From positions 321,001 through 385,000 of the forward strand of contig JAIGNY010000732.1 of assembly GCA_020152595.1 (NCBI GenBank): DNA of 64,000 nucleotides, written 5' to 3'. The notes below the pieces were generated by a model that ran no database searches, was not told where the DNA came from, and saw only the letters and a program-made list of their open reading frames with translations. This DNA comes from Chiridota heheva (lineage: Eukaryota; Echinodermata; Holothuroidea; Apodida; Chiridotidae). Shown in pieces: positions 46,271 to 59,625 of the stretch. Within the stretch, counting starts at the first letter, position 1. Each line of letters begins with the position of its first letter. Both the position numbers and the translations under genes were made by a program.

Positions 46271-46959
46271 TAACTGAAATTTAAAATCTGCAAATTAAAA
46301 TATTGTGATTTTCAGTTGTCTTTCCTACAACACATTACACATTTTGCAAACATGCCAAAAAGTTTCTCTTTAAGCCTACCTGCACCCGACACCCGAGTTA
46401 AACTTGAAAATCAGGTATGACAATTACCATCCTGACTTCCTGTTCAGCGTATTGTGTTTCCACTCCAAACAATGATTGTTATATGCCATTCCCATGCACA
46501 CCACAGTCAAGCAGCCCAAGGTTATTTGTGTGTATAAGATTGCAGAAGCCAGTGCTGAGTAATCAGGCCACTTTTGTGATTGAACTCACTCATCCGTGCT
46601 AATTGTCTTAGTGGGAGAAATTTGTTTGCAAATTGGTAATAAAATAGTTGTGTATTGTATGCCTGAGGTGATGTGTGCATTAACTGTGAATGATTGATGC
46701 ACCATTTCTGCTAAGGAAAGATATTGCTTCATGAATATTGGAAAATTCCTCAAAAATTTGATCCACCCTACCTCATAATTTGATTTTTGATTTTTTAAAG
46801 ATGGTTCCGCTTAGGATTTAAAGCTCTTTTCAATAAGTTATTAATCTGTGGGTGTCCTACAAGTGAAGGCGTCCTTTTTGCAAAGTCCTGGGAATTTTGA
46901 ATAACACAGGTCTTTGTTCTGTTTCAATTGATGTCTCTGGGTTAAGAAATAATCCACAC

Positions 46960-47420
46960 CCACCATAGCAGTAACTAGGTGGGGCAAGCAAACCTCAAAT
47001 CCGCCATCATGCATAACTAATGCGATGACATTTAGATGTTCATCGGTTTTAATCAATTTATGGCACTTCTCCGGATCTTTATAGTTTTTACCAGAAGGAA
47101 TAAACAAAATTGCCTTTGCTAACCTTTCCGGGTAATGGGAATCAGATTTACAAAGCCCGTAGCAGGCCCCTAGGTGCAATTTTTGTTCACCATCTAGTTG
47201 TCACTCAGTCTGTGTGTGCAGAAATTTGTTTTGTACAGTACAGTGTGTGCATTGACTGCTTATACTGTTAGCTAGCTGTACTGTACCAGTAACCGCGTAG
47301 GATTTTTGCCCCACTTAGTTACGCAGATTTTGTTACTAGGCATATTCGAGCGTGATTGGTTGAAAAAGCTGTCAATCATCTAACTCAGTGAGGTTATTTG
47401 TGCTTTGGAAATTTTATCAA
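46960..47420 (-). pseudogene. THAP-like zinc-finger remnant, copy 2
   Basis: The minus strand has ATGGTGAACAAAAATTGC. One frame over it reads ACYGLCKSDSHYPERLAKA, ILFIPSGKNYKDPEKCHKLI, then KTDEHLNVIALVMHDGGFEV and CLPHLVT without a stop. C-x2-C, FIP and KDPEKC fit the THAP pattern, but the later Cys/His cannot be placed with confidence. The flanks (GTACAAAACAAATTTCTGCA ... GATTGACAGCTTTTT) are shared with 31080-31300, so a unit of at least 450 bp was duplicated. Confidence 0.5.
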
Positions 47421-47714
47421 ACCTGTCACAGTATCACTATTTTATGTATAAACATAGTATCACATGACATGAAATGAACTTTTCCTCCATCTCCCTAGGA
47501 TAAGTCATACCAATTAATATTAAGACAAATATTCAACCAAAGCTTGTCAGTCTTGTGCTTTCTAGTTTAAGAACATCCATGAGCTACACTGTTATTTTCA
47601 AAGAAGTCAAAATTATTAAAAGTGTGCAAAAAATTTCAGAACAAATAATCAGTCAAGAATAGTAATGTAAAGCTTTTTGAAAAGGTTTTGAAAACTTTAA
47701 TAGTTAATCTGGAA

Positions 47715-48378
47715 ATGCTTTGGTTTGTTGATGTTTAACAACACCGCAACAGTCAGAGTTAAATGTGCCAAGAGGGTGTTAATAAATTATGGTGCAAGAG
47801 TAAGGATAGTGAGGAAAGGAAGATTTGTAAGGGAGATAAAGGGGAAAGCTGAATGTGGGAGAAAAAGTTAGGTGAAAAGAAAGGGGTGTGTAAGGTCAGG
47901 TGGAGATGGGGAGGAGGGAGGAGATTATATGTAGTGGAAGAGGTTGTTGTTCCAGAGGAAGTCGATGATGTTTGAGGAAGAATTGTTTTCGAATAGGTCT
48001 GAGAGTGAGGAGAGAAGAGATCTGGAGTTCTGGTATACGGGACAGGTTAAGAAAATATGCTTGATGGAGAGATCGATGTTGCAAGTGGGGCAGAGAGGGG
48101 CAGGGGAGCCGGATGGGAGTGAGTAAAAGAGGAGTGGCGAGGCGAATGTGGGTGACAACGATGTCTTTCCTGCGGTTGCAACTATGCAGAGGGGTCTTGG
48201 TCCCGAATTTGGGTTTGATGGCGCAATGTTTACTACTGGTTTCGTAATTCCAGGAATTTTGCCAGGTTTTGTTGATGTAGTTGGAGATGGAGTTAGGACA
48301 GAGAGAAAGGAGAGGAGGTATAAAGGGAAGGGAGGAGAGAAGGTGAATAAGGGAAAGAAGTTAAGGTTAATCTGGAAA
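47715..48378 (-). mobile_element. non-LTR retrotransposon 3' fragment
   Basis: On the minus strand, pieces read (K)TPLHSCNRRKDIVVTHIRLA, CPTCNIDLSIKHIFLTCP, NSRSLLSSLSDLFENNSSSN and FLWNNNLFHYI*. The 3' end is CATCAACAAACCAAAG. Its other end (plus strand GAATAAGGGAAAGAAGTTAA) is shared with the fragment at 22850-23010. It sits about 250 bp from ULK4 exon 1. Confidence 0.8.
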
Positions 48379-48573
48379 TAGCTTTATCTTCAGTTCATTC
48401 AAACAATTCCTTTGTTTTCTGTTATCTGTACCAGTAATTGAAAGTTGACTCTACATTTTTTTAAGATTAACTGTCATCTCTTCTTCTCTATGTTAATATG
48501 AGGTCCTATCAAGATCCAACAAAAAAAAATATTTTGATGGGTTTGCTTTTACAATAGTTGGAACCATAGCTCA

Positions 48574-48894
<321 letters not shown>

Positions 48895-51880
48895 CTGTTT
48901 GTATGAGAATTAAAACAACAATGATAATTAACATTACATTGTTTCAACATAGCCTAAATAATTGCTATCAAATTATTTCTTCTTTTCTTTTCTCCATTAT
49001 CTTTTTTATTTCTTGATCATTATAAATATGTTGATGATTTAAGAAAAAATGTTCTTTAGATATATCAAAGCACTTCTGCCAACTGCAAACAAAATTTAAA
49101 CTAAGTAATTTTCTTCCAATGGCAAAAATGACAATAAGCACTTACATATCAGAATAAAGAAGTTGTATTTAAAAGGATTCACTCAAGTACTAAATAGTCT
49201 AGGCCTAGATAGGTAGCTTAGCCAAGGACCTAAATTAGTTATAAACCATTTACCATTGTTTGGCAAAATTTCTTTCATTTAAACCGTTTCTGTATGCTGA
49301 TTGCTGTCGTGCGGCCACACGAAAGTTATGGTTGTTCCTATATATGCCAATAAGAGAAAGTCACCTCATTTTTGTGGAAGAATTTATCTATTATGTGTGA
49401 GTTTTCTGTTCGTGATGCAAGCAGACATTACTTTGAGCAGAACTAAATTTTGTTGATTAATCATGAGGTCAAGGTTCGATAAAAAAAAAGTTTTACCAAC
49501 TGTGGTGTAGCGGTTATCATACCTGTCTACAGACCACAAGGACAATTGCTTTGAGCCAGAACTGGGTTATAAATTTTGTTTGATTATTCATGAATCGGGT
49601 TGTATTAAGAGGTTAGCATTGTTACTATTATAACTAAAAATGTTAACTTGTTTATTTGTTCCATAAAAATGTTAACTTGTTATTTGAAAATACTTAAATG
49701 TGCATGAGTTGTTAGCCAATCAGTTGTACAACAACCACAGAAGTAATGTGATATCAACAGTATGAGTGATAGAAACTTTGAAGGACCAACTAGGTAAAAT
49801 GTTTTGCCAAAACAAGCATAAAGGGTCTTCTAATTTAATCATTAAATTATGACACTTAAACAATTTCAAAGAACTATGTGTAAGAATAACAGCAAGAAAG
49901 ATACATAATATGGTATGATCACAAGTTTGGAGCAAATTTCACACCATTGACCATGGGAGTAAGTTTGGTAGCCTAACATTTATCGCACCTTCACATTTAT
50001 GTATGGAAAGTTTAATAATCCACTGCACACGCCACCAGTATGTCAAAAAGTGTATTGTGGGTATATGACTAATAGTAATAACTACTAAACTAGGCCTAAA
50101 TATGACATTGGTAATTTCATTCTTAAAGCAAATCGAAAGTAAACCACTATCAATAACGTCAATTAACTGAAAAAATTGATCTTGTAGTCTTCCCACAGAT
50201 ATAATGGAAAAATCCTAAGTATAGCGGTATTGAAACGCCATACAGGAATTAATTTCAACATTTTAATACTTATACTGCAGATGACTGATTTTTTAAACTT
50301 TTAGGATTTAAAAAGTAAAGATTGAAAATCTTAATACATCAATTTTAAGTCAACAATCAAGAAATTTTGGGCAAAAAGTTGTTTCTATTACAATTTAATA
50401 AAATTTGCAAAAAAAAATTGAGGCTTCAAGAAAATCATGCTTAAGCTATTAGTCATTTGAAAAATGTCTTACTTTCTTTCAGCATTTTTACTATTCTTTA
50501 TCTTCCCATTATTCCAAAATAATATTAAATTTATACCTTTTCATGCAAATTTCGTTAAAAATAGATAATAAATCACGGGTTCACAAATTTTGCAATCTTT
50601 TCAACCATTTTAACAAAATTAAAGAAATAAAGCTGAATAAAGACTTGGAGACAAATTTTAACAATGTCAACAATATCAAACTTTCTTTGTCATATAAAAT
50701 TGTGGTCAAACACTATTGCAAATTTTAAAGAGGAATCAAAAAAAAAACATTTTGTGCTTAAAATACCAAACAGTTTTGTTGTGCAATGTGTTTTGATGGC
50801 CAATTCAAAGATTAAAACTCATACAAGAGATCCTAATCCTAAAACAGTCTGGGAAAACCATTGATCCAGGTGTAGCACCTAGATCAAGGTACAATGCATA
50901 TTTAGTTGCAAGGCATGTCCTGATCGGGGAGTTACACCTAAATCGAGGTGGCGCAGTTTTAAACACACCTCGATCTTGGTGTCTTGCTTGATTGCAAATA
51001 CCCCGATCTAGGTGTTTTCTAATAAAATCTGTTGTAATTTTTGGGTTGAGTGTGTCATTTTCTACCTAGTCAGCGCAATTCATTTTACACTGGCAAACTC
51101 TGATAAAATTGAAAGTATACGTAATGATCTAAATTCTAACCGTCAATCAAAATATTTCACCGTGGAAACAAAAATTTATGCGAATCTGAATGTGCATATT
51201 CAATATATGCATTGTAAAAGTACATTTGTAATATAAAAGTTCAATCTACACTTATATCTGCCAAATTACCTGATAAAAATGTCTGAAACTGATCAAATGA
51301 TCTTAAAAATTGTACGGGCGATAACTGGTGAGATAACCAACACTCCACGGCCCAGACTGGAGATATTAGAAATTGAGCAGCCAGGACAAAACAAAAATTG
51401 TCCTTAACAACTCATAAACCCAATAGGCCTACTCCAGCCCCCAGAGGTGTGAGGCTCATTCCAGCCCCCAGAGGGGCGTCACAAGGTGAAGTCCTCCCAA
51501 GGGCACTTTTCCCTGCCCCCGCATTCTACATTTATGTTGACAAGGTTAATCAACATTTTCCAGCTACCTGGAGACCACCCCGAACAAGGCATAGCACCTA
51601 GAAAACAACTCTTATCAAAACGAGGTATTACACCTAGATCAGAATAATATACCCCGTACGGGATATTCTCGAGGTCGGACATCCGGAAATGTTGTGGTGC
51701 ACAGCAATATAACAATGCTCAACATAACAAGATTACTGGCTTAGAAAGGTTAATCACCTAATAAAAAGCCCAAACTAACACCACTACCACCACACCACAA
51801 AACAAACAAAAATAAAGACATCCAGAGTTAGTAAACTTATCAATGTTGACTTTGAAATTGTGAACAGAATTGGAGCTAAC
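48895..51880. other. intergenic or 5' intron sequence, no gene recognised
   Basis: AT-rich. At 49497-49570 there is an eroded SINE-like head (GTGGTGTAGCGGTTATCAT). Around 50870-51010 and 51600-51660 several related copies of 'cacctagatcaaggt / cacctcgatcttggtg / ccccgatctaggtg' occur in both orientations, a cluster of short inverted repeats. At 51435-51480 a 27-bp duplication of CAGCCCCAGAGG-like sequence is present. No exon found. Confidence 0.4.
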
Positions 51881-51884
51881 TACC

Positions 51885-52110
51885 ACTCAGGCAAACCATT
51901 TCACTCACTAACAACTCCTTTGCAAAAAGCTAAAACTCTGAATATCTATCCGTGAGAAGTCTTAGGTCAACTTTAAACTGTTACCACATGTCACATGAGG
52001 ATTAGCTAAAACATGCAAGAAATAACAGAAAGTCAAAGCATCACTACCAGATAAGAACTTAAAAACCTGAATCACATCGCTACGTACTCTCCACGTACGC
52101 TTTTTTGACA
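51885..52110 (-). mobile_element. LINE C-terminal fragment (CR1/L2-like)
   Basis: The minus strand reads RSDVIQVFKFLSGSDALTFC then YFLHVLANPHVTCGNSLKLT and a stop. The xxDVIQVFKFL block is the usual tail of CR1/L2-type reverse-transcriptase proteins. Only the last 70 residues or so remain. The downstream part is also found at 38480-38600. Confidence 0.6.
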
Positions 52111-52800
52111 ATCTCAAACTTCAGTCAAAGGGGGAAAAAAGGAAGTTATCACTGTAGCCAATGGAAGAAAAACATATTTGTTGTCATTTCTCAACAAATA
52201 CTGGACAGAATTTATTTTTCTTCACATATGATGTGTATTAACAGACAAGGCCTAATTGTTTCCAACATATATGAGTAGGCCTACCATTAATTTTCGCTGA
52301 CTGCCTGAGGCAACACAAGTATTCATAAAAAATTATCATATTGACTGTAATGATAAAGTTTCCCATTTAAGTTGGCAAAACCATACTGAGCTCATACACA
52401 GTTAGGCTACATCGAATCCGGCCGCAAGAATTCTTGAAGTCGGACATCCAGGAATGTTTTGGTGCACGGAGATAACAATGCTTTTCTGACGATCTCAAAC
52501 GTAAGTCAAAGGGAGAAGAAAAAAAAACAGTCAGTTATCATTGCAGTCAATGGGAGAAAAACCTATTTTTTGTCATTTTTTAACAAATACTGGACAGAAT
52601 TTATTTTTCTTCAAATGTGATGTGTATTAGATATTACTTTCCAACATAGGCCTATACAAGTAGGCCCTACCGATAATTTTCAGTAACTGGTTGAGGCGAC
52701 ACAAAGTATTCATTAAAAATATCCCATTGACTGTAATAATAAAGTTTCTCCTGCAACTTAGCAAAACCATACTGAGCCTGTACACGGATGGCAACCTATA
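52110..52800. repeat. tandem duplication of about 370 bp
   Basis: 52110-52420 and 52480-52790 are colinear: TTGACAATCTCAAAC(T/G)..AGTCAAAGGG, AACAAATACTGGACAGAATT, TATGATGTGTATTA and CAAAACCATACTGAGC. A GTCGGACATCC(G/A)GGAATGTT motif lies in front of both the first copy (51675) and the second (52438). Non-coding. Confidence 0.7.
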
Positions 52801-54600
52801 TACTTAAAACATATTTAAAAAAAGGTAGGTCACTTTCTAACGCAACTTTCGAACCGTAAATGAAAATTCCTTTTTTTGACCACTCGCGAATCTTAATTAC
52901 ATTTTTTGACTCAAGTCACATTTGCTGGAGACTCCCTCCTTCATTTATAAGCCACAGTATTTGTTCTTTTTTTCTGATGAGATATACAAACAATGGAATT
53001 TCTACCGACATTACAGTCATGACAGTGTAAAAGCCCAACAATTTGCTGCAAACCAATTGAAGTGCTGCTTCTTCATGACTGCATCGCAACGTCATCAAAA
53101 GGTGCGCTTTTGAAAGTTTTAAGAAATTATTCTAAGTCATTCTTGAAGTTTGAAAACAAATAGAAATACACGTAGTACTCAGAAGATGTAACATACGTTT
53201 AGTATTTATTTGAAAGAATTAAAAAGTGATATTTTCCATGGGTCGTTCAAAATTCAAAATTAGGCCTAGGCCTTTTACCTATTCGCCCAATGGGCAATTG
53301 CTAACATTGGTCCTGACTTTTAATTCTAAAACACATAGCGGGATTTTTCCTCTGAAAGCAGGGGAAGAGTCAAAAGTAGAGGAGGGGGGGAATTATAAAT
53401 TCACGTTAAGATACAAAATTCTACCTTTAAATCAAAGTATACATTTGGAAAAAAGTGGGGGGAAAAATCTTGCCTATATATATATATTCTTAAGCCATAT
53501 GCATATAGGAACAGGAAGCCAGGAGGAACGTTTCCCCCCCTCCCCCCTACTTTTTTAAAAGTATTTTTGAAAATGAAGTGTCCCTCAATTAATGTCAATC
53601 AAGTACCCTCATTTCATTTTCTGCCCCAATTATTTTAACATTAATGAAATAGATACAATTGGATTATGAAGTTTGATGACCTTTGTTGCTGCACTCAGTT
53701 TAATATGCATTTTATGCTCCAACTGCATGGGGGTGGTATGGGCTCATAATACTCATCCAAACATTTGGTCAAATGAGACAAATTTACCCCAAAAGTGTAC
53801 TTTCCCTGCCTGCACAAATGACATATTCTAAAATCATTATCTTGGGCCCTAGTAAGTACATCTAACAAACTTCCACAGAAGTTATTTAATGTCATATTAA
53901 TAATGACTTGTTATCATGGCCTGCCTATGTTTCCTTGTACCCATTGATGACCAGAAGCTAGTTTGCCTTTGTGCATATCCATATAGCAATAAAAAATAGA
54001 AAAAAAGAGATTATCTTTGTAGCCTTACTTTAAAATTATTTTTTTATTTAGTACAAGATGAAGCTGGTCCATATTTATACAAATTCCTTTGATAACTCCC
54101 TGAAAAAGAAGCACATGTCTTTCAATATGTCTTTAACTTTTTGTACATGTAATCCCTCTTCCATCCGTATTGAATGTCTGAATTTTAGGAAACCAATGTT
54201 TCCTTATCCCGGACCAATTATCAACATGAATTTTCATCTGGTAATGAATGATACATAGGCCTACGCGGTTCGTTCTTGTCAAAATAATACTGAAGTGCTG
54301 CTTCTTCATGATGTCATCGCAAAGTTTCTTTAGTTTGCAGCAAATTGTTGGGCATCTACACTGTCTTGACGGTAATGGGGTAGAAAATTCATCATTTGTA
54401 CATCTAATCGGAAAAAAACTAACAAATACTGTGGCTAAGTATATAAACGAAGAAAGGAGTCTCCAGCAGATGTGAGTAGAGTAAAAAATGTAATTAGGAT
54501 TTGCGGGTGGTCCAAAAAATAGGAATTTTCATATACGGTTCGAAAGTCGCGTTAGAAAGAGACCTACCTTTCTTTATATGTGTAGTAAGTATATAGGTTG
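52800..54600. repeat. inverted duplicate segments around an intervening region
   Basis: 52815-53055 and 54330-54590 are inverted copies: GGTAGGTC(A)CTTTCTAACGC / GCGTTAGAAAGAGACCTACC, GGAGACTCCCTCCTTCATTT / AAAGGAGTCTCCAGCAG, and CAACAATTTGCTGCAAA / TTTGCAGCAAATTGTTG. A GAAGTGCTGCTTCTTCATGA motif, however, lies in the same orientation at 53059 and 54292. The interval 53370-53580 carries a G-rich/C-rich inverted pair. Confidence 0.6.
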
Positions 54601-56150
54601 GCAAAACGCTAGGAACACCTGTGTAAGTGATGATAACGTTTGATGAAAGTTTTCGTGAAACCAATAAACTATGATTTACATGTTGGCTAGGATTCCTATT
54701 TCTCAAATGAGAAAAACACTTAGGCCTAGTGTTATCTTCATGGCTCCGCCACTAGCAAAACCAAATTTTACAATAGTCCTGAGAGAACTTACTCGACTTA
54801 AATCTTGAAGAAATTTCAACTTCTGGGCAATTAGTGTTGTTGTTGTTAACGACGCTCTTTCCTCCTTTTTTCACCTTTCCAAATTCAGAATTTTCGCAAA
54901 GATGTATATCTTGACATGATGAAAGATCGCTATTATATGCGCATAGCTATGTCAATTCAAGTTGGAAATTGAAAAAAATGGTAAAATTGTTGGAAACTTT
55001 GGTCAAATTATGAAAACTTTGGTAAAATTTGGCAACATTTCCTAAAAAGTGAAGGCCATTTTCTAAAAAGTAGAGGACATTACCCGAAAATTGAGAAATT
55101 TAGGAATTTATTTCTCGAAAATTGCAGATTTCTCGGGGAGATTTCCTGAGCAACAACAACGTTTAATGCAAAACTAATTTACGAATGCAATTTTTTCGCT
55201 TGTAACCGGAAAATTTCGATGAATCTTGACCCTCCACCCTTCCCCCCTTCCCTCCAGGAATCCTATTTAATAACAATTGACATGTTTTCCCAATTCTGCA
55301 ACATAAACCAAAATATAGAGATATGGAACAAAATACAAAAGTAGGGTTCAAAAAGGGAACTAACTTTAATAGTTCACCGTTTTAGATATTGTGGTGTAGC
55401 ATAGAAAGCTGCTGTCACCCCTGGAGGTCCTGTATATGAAATCACATGAGGATCCTCATGAATACAAGCCTAGCTATGTAAATAAAGCGTGTGCATAAAA
55501 AAAAACACGCTACCATACAATGGAGATGTAATGGTAAATAAGTACAAAGGGGGGGGTATGTTGGTATACCTAAGCTACGTGAAACCTAATTGGATGTGCC
55601 TGCACTAGTATAGGGGTAGCTGGTTGATAGGATATACCAACATGACCACAGCAAGAATCCAAGTGAGTTAGGAACATTCCAAGTGAGTTAGGAATGTGTT
55701 CTTGTTTGGTCGATAGACCGAATGAGCAGACAAGACTACCCGCGTGGTCGGCAGGGCAGGTGATGCTCATGTGCTGGCAGAAGATACCCAGTGAATAATT
55801 AGGTACATAATATGCATTGGCTTTACCGTAGGCAGTAATTCCGTAGCCAAAGCACGGGACGTAATGAATGCGATAATTAACGTATACCAACAGGTGAGGT
55901 ACACACAATGCGTTAATATTGTAGATAGTGTATGGTACATAATGATTGATGTGAAAAACAATACATAATACTAGAATAATAGCACTCTGCAGAGCGCATA
56001 TCTCCGCCCTCTACATTCCCCATCGGATTGCAATCTATCTCAGAAACCCTCGACCCACCAAATTGTAATCCCCAACAACCTATCTTCACTGTCAATCTGT
56101 ATTGCCATTTACATTCTAAGCATAGGATCATCACTTGTGATAATTGTTTT
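54601..56150. other. intergenic, no gene recognised
   Basis: Contains an open stretch on the minus strand at 55908-55570 without homology I know. The block at 55280-55350 (CCAATTCTGCAACATAAACC ... GAGATATGGAACAAA) recurs directly at 57450-57530. No promoter or exon seen. Confidence 0.35.
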
Positions 56151-56189
56151 CGGTGTAATTCAGGCTAAGCATTCATTGTTTGATCTCTT

Positions 56190-56985
56190 TACCGTGAGGG
56201 TAGATTCACGTTCCATAATTTTCATTCATGGCAGAAACAAATTGTTTTGATTCCATTGATACCAGAGACGACCACTATATGGCTGTACTTTCATGGCTTT
56301 GTTCAGCACATTCAATTAGAAAGTTTCAACTAAGTGTTGATAAATATTGCCCTAAAATATCCGCACCCTCCATTTTTGCCCTTCCTATATTCCAATACGT
56401 CCTAAATTTTAATCAGTTCTTCCTAAAACAGAAACAAAAGCACACATTAAATTTAGTTCAAATCTAGTTATCAGTTCTTCAGATATCTTGATGACAGACA
56501 AAATTTCACCGCCCCCACCTCCCCATTTTCACTCTTCCCCTGTTCCAATATCGCTCAAATCTTAACCATTCTTCATTAAGCAGGAACAAAACCACACACC
56601 AAATTTAATCAAAATCCAGTGACTACTTCTTGAGATATGATGATGACAAACAAACTCATCCCAAAACATCTCCACCCTCCATTTTGCCCTTCCTCTACTC
56701 CAATACGTCCCAAATTTTAATCACCTCTTTCTAAAGTAGTAGAAATACCACACACTAAATTCAATTCAAATCCAATAAACATTTCTTAAAATATCCTAAT
56801 GACAGACAAAATGTCCCCACCCCCCATTTTCACCCTTGCTTGTTTCAATATGTCTCAAATTCTAATCACTTCTTTCTTAAGCAGTAGCAAAATTACATAC
56901 CAAATCTAATCCAAATCCAATTGTCACTTCTTGAGATATCTTGATGGCAAACAGACAAACGGACAAACAGAGGCGAAAACATAAC
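56190..56985. repeat. 155-bp tandem repeat, about 4-5 diverged copies
   Basis: Each copy runs: CACCCTCCATTTTTGCCCTT, TTCCAATA(C/T)GTC(C/T)(C/T)AAATT, a purine-rich block, ACACA(C/T)(T/C)AAATTTA(A/G)T, then TTCTTGAGATAT(C/G)(T/A)TGATG and ACAGACAAA. The last copy ends in CAAACAGACAAACGGACAAA. The same module occurs once at 5640-5880. Non-coding. Confidence 0.8.
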
Positions 56986-57589
56986 AAGTAAAAACTTGCA
57001 ACAGTAATAGGATAACAAGGCAAAAGTGCATGGTAAAATTAAGACATAATAAGCCATCAGTAAATACACTCAAGAGAAAGCAAAGGTAATTAGATGCTCA
57101 AGCTGATAGATGAGACAAAGGTACTTAGTTGAAATAAAGGAACTTAGATAATATAAAGGCATTTTGATAAAGTAAAGCATTTTGATAAAGTAAAATCTAG
57201 CTCCAAGACAAGACATGTCTCTCCCTATTCTGCTGCACTCAGAAATGAGGGAAGAACGCATATGTGCATGTATACAAACAAACTGATAAAGAAGCAAAGG
57301 ACTAAGAACCAATCAACATACTCTACAACACACATAACTCAACTGAGCCTGGAAAACAAAGATATAGAACAATAGCTACACACCACATGAAAACAATGCA
57401 GCACTTGAGGGAAGTACAACACCAAATCACTACAAATAAGAATAGCCATGTTTTCCTAATTCTGCAACATAAACCAATTTACAAATATAGAGATATGGAA
57501 CAAATACAAAAGTAGAGTTCAAAAAGAAAATAATAAACAGTAATTTATTGAGTTGACGAATAACAGCACACTATTTATGGACGGGATTG

Positions 57590-57760
57590 TCTAGGTACCA
57601 GGGCCATAGTTCCCAGCCGGGAGGAGGGGGGAGGGGATATCCCCCCCATTTTTCGTATAATCTTTACAAATCAATACATTTTGGGAAAATTTGTCTCTGT
57701 CCCCCCTCCCTCCCTTACTTTCGGTATAAAATTACGGCCCTGCTAGGTACTGCGGTTTCA
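57590..57760. repeat. GC-rich inverted-end repeat
   Basis: CAGGGCCATAGTTCCCAGCC and AAAATTACGGCCCTGCTAGG bracket G-rich then C-rich tracts. Related pieces (CCCCTCCCCCTCCCC ... AATTACGGCC) lie at 58420-58490. The CAGGGCC(A/G)TA-type ends suggest a hAT-like MITE; class not certain. Confidence 0.5.
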
Positions 57761-58556
57761 CCGCCTATGTCTGAAGACCTATTTGTGTATTAGGTAAAAG
57801 GAGTCAAATAAATCTAGGGGTCTTAAGAAAACATTATGAATGTTTTAAATACACTGGAATTTAAATACACCGGTATCGTAACAATTTATTGACAAATCCA
57901 TACTTACGGATTGAATTCGTAATTGATATTAATGAGCACCTCCAAATTTGATTTTTGCACGTCCCTCTAATGTGCCACCGTATAGGCCCTTATAATATTT
58001 CTAACGTTATATAATCTAAACTTTTCTGTTTATCAAATGAATTTTGAATTTTCTGTGTTTGATTTTAAATCATTTTGGGATTTCAAAAACAAAGAATATT
58101 CAGAGTAACGCCGTTGACGACACATTTTAGTGCCCCCATTTTTTTCTCTTGATTATTGTGCCGCCAACCCAAAATCGCTGACGAAGTCTAAGCTGATTAC
58201 TTGCTAAAGTACCTCCCAATTATAAAATGTGACCAGGTCGTAATTCTCGGTGGAGAGGGGAACATTCTTCACTTTTTAGCGTGATTTAAAAAATGAAATG
58301 AGGCCTGCATAGTTTAAAACACTTTTAAGTCTTGAAATGCTTGCATTTAGAATGTACATTTTGGTTAAATGTTAACCTCTTTTGGGGGTAAAGTAAAGTC
58401 CTAACTCCCTTTGCCACCAGCCCCTCCCCCTCCCCCTCTCCCCAAACGCTCCCATCTTACACACAATTTGGAGGGGAATTACGGCCTTGCGCCTGACGAT
58501 GCCCTTGAACTGTTGAAGATGACACCTGTTTTTCATATAACAGAGCGTAACAATCT

Positions 58557-59625
58557 TAAAGGTTTAGTTTAGTCATGTTAGTGGTCATGCAAATTCGTCT
58601 TATATGAACATTCCGGTTCACGCTTCCTAAAGGGAGATCTCCCGATCGGAAGAGTTTTTGTCTTTGTAACCCACAGTGCATCTTTCCAAATTCAAATCGC
58701 TCTAAAAAAATACATAACAACTAAGTAGGTGTAAGCCAAAAAAGGGAAAATGCATGCGAAATATTCAAATTTTATTGGTGTAACAGAACGATGAAATTAT
58801 TTTCTTAATTTTCACCAGCGCAATTTTGACTTTATCCCGAATTTTAATTTTAAAAATTTATTTCATTAATTTTTGAATAGCAGTTTTTAATAATTTAATC
58901 ACCAGAAAAAGCTCAAATTTTACAGAAATATTAATTCCAATATTATTTTCAAAGTATACAACTTTAGATTTACAGAATTTGACAAGCAAAACAAAATTAA
59001 CAGCTGAACTTATTAGCAAGATTTTAAATCATGGTCACTGCGCATGTCTCGATCTCCCGATCGGGAGCGTAGACCGGACTGATAAAAGAGGACTTTAAAA
59101 GAAACAAAATGGTGAACAACTACTACAACATCTTATTCCTTTACAGTTTAAGAAGATTTAAAATTCAAACTTGTCCCATTTGTGTAGAATTTGACTTAGT
59201 GTGAAAAGTCAATTATAGAAGGTTGGCGCCCTCATATTTACCTTTCTTGATAATTATTAATATATCTTTGATAAAAATTTATTTGAGCTTTTATACTGAT
59301 TGAATTTATTTTTTCAAACTTTCATCAGCTGCCGGTGCTAAACTATAATTTCCTTGCTATATTCTTTTTCTAGACTTTCCTTACACATTCCATGGTTTAA
59401 AGGTGAACAAAATCTCGGAGAAAATTAAATATAAGACTAAAGCTTCAATGACGTCACAGCTAGTCCGATTTCAGTCGTGACTATGCAAATGAGAAAGAAC
59501 ATTGAAATTAAATATATCCTTAACTGAATAACATTTTACAATGCTTTTTCCACCATTTGTTTCTTTTGAAGTCCTCGTTCATATAAAATAATTTATTTGA
59601 CTACTGTTTAATAATTCCGTAGTCT
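58557..59625. mobile_element. MITE family E, interrupted by a second MITE
   Basis: The left part 58557-58612 (AAAGGTTTAGTTTAGTC ... CGTCTTATATGAACATT) resumes at 59073 (AAAAGAGGACTTTAAAAGAA then ACAAAATGGTGAA), as in the intact order at 27707-27780. The right end, about 59530-59625, is the inverted version (ACCATTTGTTTCTTTTGAAG ... TAATTCC). It is split by the element at 58613-59072. Confidence 0.65.
58613..59072. mobile_element. MITE with CCGGT(T/C) ends, nested in family E
   Basis: Inverted ends are CCGGTTCACGCTTCC at 58613 and GGGAGCGTAGACCGG at about 59072. Each end carries short perfect palindromes: GGGAGATCTCCC at the left and CTCCCGATCGGGAG at the right. The AT-rich interior has no coding capacity. 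Confidence 0.65.

Noticed and set aside
53226-53558. 110-codon plus-strand frame as a gene
   Set aside because: Runs through G-rich and C-rich tracts of a repeat with inverted ends; no recognisable domain.
55570-55908. 112-codon minus-strand frame as a gene
   Set aside because: No homology recognised, no splice or start context, overlapping frames of similar length; treated as chance.
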